From: DASZMJ01 sp035551935
Lineage (GTDB): Bacteria > Planctomycetota > Planctomycetia > Isosphaerales > Isosphaeraceae
Length of the DNA stretch: 14,346 nt
Assembly (NCBI GenBank): GCA_035551935.1
Contig: DASZMJ010000047.1
Coordinates: 1-14,346, forward strand
Direction of reading: 5' to 3'
Both the position numbers and the translations under genes were made by a program. This document shows positions 13,953 to 14,346 of this stretch, piece by piece. The notes under the pieces were generated by a model, which was not told the origin of the DNA, ran no database searches, and worked only from the letters and a program-made list of their open reading frames with translations. Each line of letters begins with the position of its first letter. Within the stretch, counting starts at the first letter, position 1.

Positions 13953-14346
13953 AGAACCGCCGCGGCGGGGCCGTCGTCGGGCTCGGCGCCACGCCGACGA
14001 CGACTGAGGACGCCGGCCGGGGCGCCGCGGGCACGGGCGTCTCATCCAAAACCATTTCGTAATCGTAGGTTGCGTCATTCTTCGGTTCGTTCCGCGCCGG
14101 CGCTTCCGGGGCCGGCGGGGTCTCGGGCGGGGGTGTCCACGCGGGCTCGTTCTCGCTGCTGGAGAGGATCCGGCCGTACAGCTTCAGCCGCGCGTTCTTG
14201 CAGGCGATCAGCGCCGTCGAGAGCTGGCGGAAGGTGCGCTGGTGATCTTGCAGGTAGCGATGCCGCCGCGACCCTTCGTCGCTCGTGTCCACCGCCGCCG
14301 CGTCCATGGATTGCTGCCGCTGCTCGGCCTCCTCAAGCTCCAGGTC
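13951..14346 (-). CDS. Hypothetical protein, 5' end beyond the window
   Basis: The frame is open to the window edge, so only the last 131 residues are visible. I do not recognise the family. The visible part starts with a charged, probably helical stretch (DLELEEAEQRQQS), goes on with a basic segment including RRHRYLQDHQRTFRQLSTAL and KNARLKLYGRI, and ends in a Pro/Ala-rich low-complexity tail of about 60 residues containing PPPETPPAPEAPA and a tyrosine-containing ATYDYEMVLDE. There is no membrane helix in the visible part. A GAAA-loop hairpin overlaps its stop codon. An ATG at 14307 is internal and unlikely to be the start, because in-frame coding sequence of similar character continues upstream of it. 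Confidence 0.6.
   Translation of the reverse strand, partial: DLELEEAEQRQQSMDAAAVDTSDEGSRRHRYLQDHQRTFRQLSTALIACKNARLKLYGRILSSSENEPAWTPPPETPPAPEAPARNEPKNDATYDYEMVLDETPVPAAPRPASSVVVGVAPSPTTAPPRRF

Noticed and set aside
1..14346. CRISPR arrays, tRNA genes, insertion sequences, defence or secondary-metabolite clusters
   Set aside because: I found no regularly spaced repeats, cloverleaf-like segments, transposase motifs or cluster genes by reading both strands. Subtle cases could be missed without computation.

Overview
The window is about 70% G+C and reads as a chromosomal segment of a planctomycete, most likely an Isosphaeraceae-type organism. I infer this from the very high GC, the DUF3467 gene, the glycoside hydrolase 99-like secreted protein, the M48 peptidase with a signal anchor, and intergenic repeats of a kind I associate with planctomycete genomes. 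The assignment is an inference, because no rRNA or unique marker lies in the window. Fourteen genes are supported, the last one cut by the window end. Because of the GC bias most other long open frames are shadows. I see no tRNA, rRNA, CRISPR array, transposase or phage gene, and no gene-free stretch exceeds 300 bases.

Left part (1-6219), carbon entry and signalling. A citrate synthase gene (gltA, +) ends one base from the end of a convergent aquaglyceroporin gene (glpF-like, -). That gene lies directly downstream of a membrane-bound hybrid histidine kinase gene (-). The kinase gene is divergent from acetyl-CoA synthetase (acs, +). The 225-base kinase/acs spacer carries two good sigma70-type promoters back to back, with a GC-rich dyad centred between their -35 boxes. 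Acs makes acetyl-CoA and citrate synthase consumes it, so this part may form an acetate/glycerol use neighbourhood. The link between the kinase and acs is a hypothesis.

Middle part (6320-9553, all +). A [2Fe-2S] ferredoxin overlaps a 3-methyladenine DNA glycosylase by one base (TGATG) and is followed by a DUF488 protein, apparently one operon. After a 192-base spacer come a DUF3467 protein and a PfkB-fold protein whose catalytic motif is altered (DTNRAGE in place of DTxGAGD).

Right part (13733 down to 9571, all -). A tightly packed run reads M48 metalloprotease, secreted GH99-like glycosidase with an extra C-terminal domain, J-domain protein with an unrecognised C-terminal region, then tsaB (tRNA t6A synthesis). 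Upstream of this run are an imperfect 35-base palindrome and a GAAA-loop hairpin that overlaps the stop codon of a last, truncated hypothetical gene (-).

The items I would look at again are the divergent control region, the PfkB-like protein with the changed active site, the two-domain GH99 protein, and the repeat-like AT-rich DNA that encodes its signal peptide core. I found no clear new multi-gene system such as a defence island or biosynthetic cluster.
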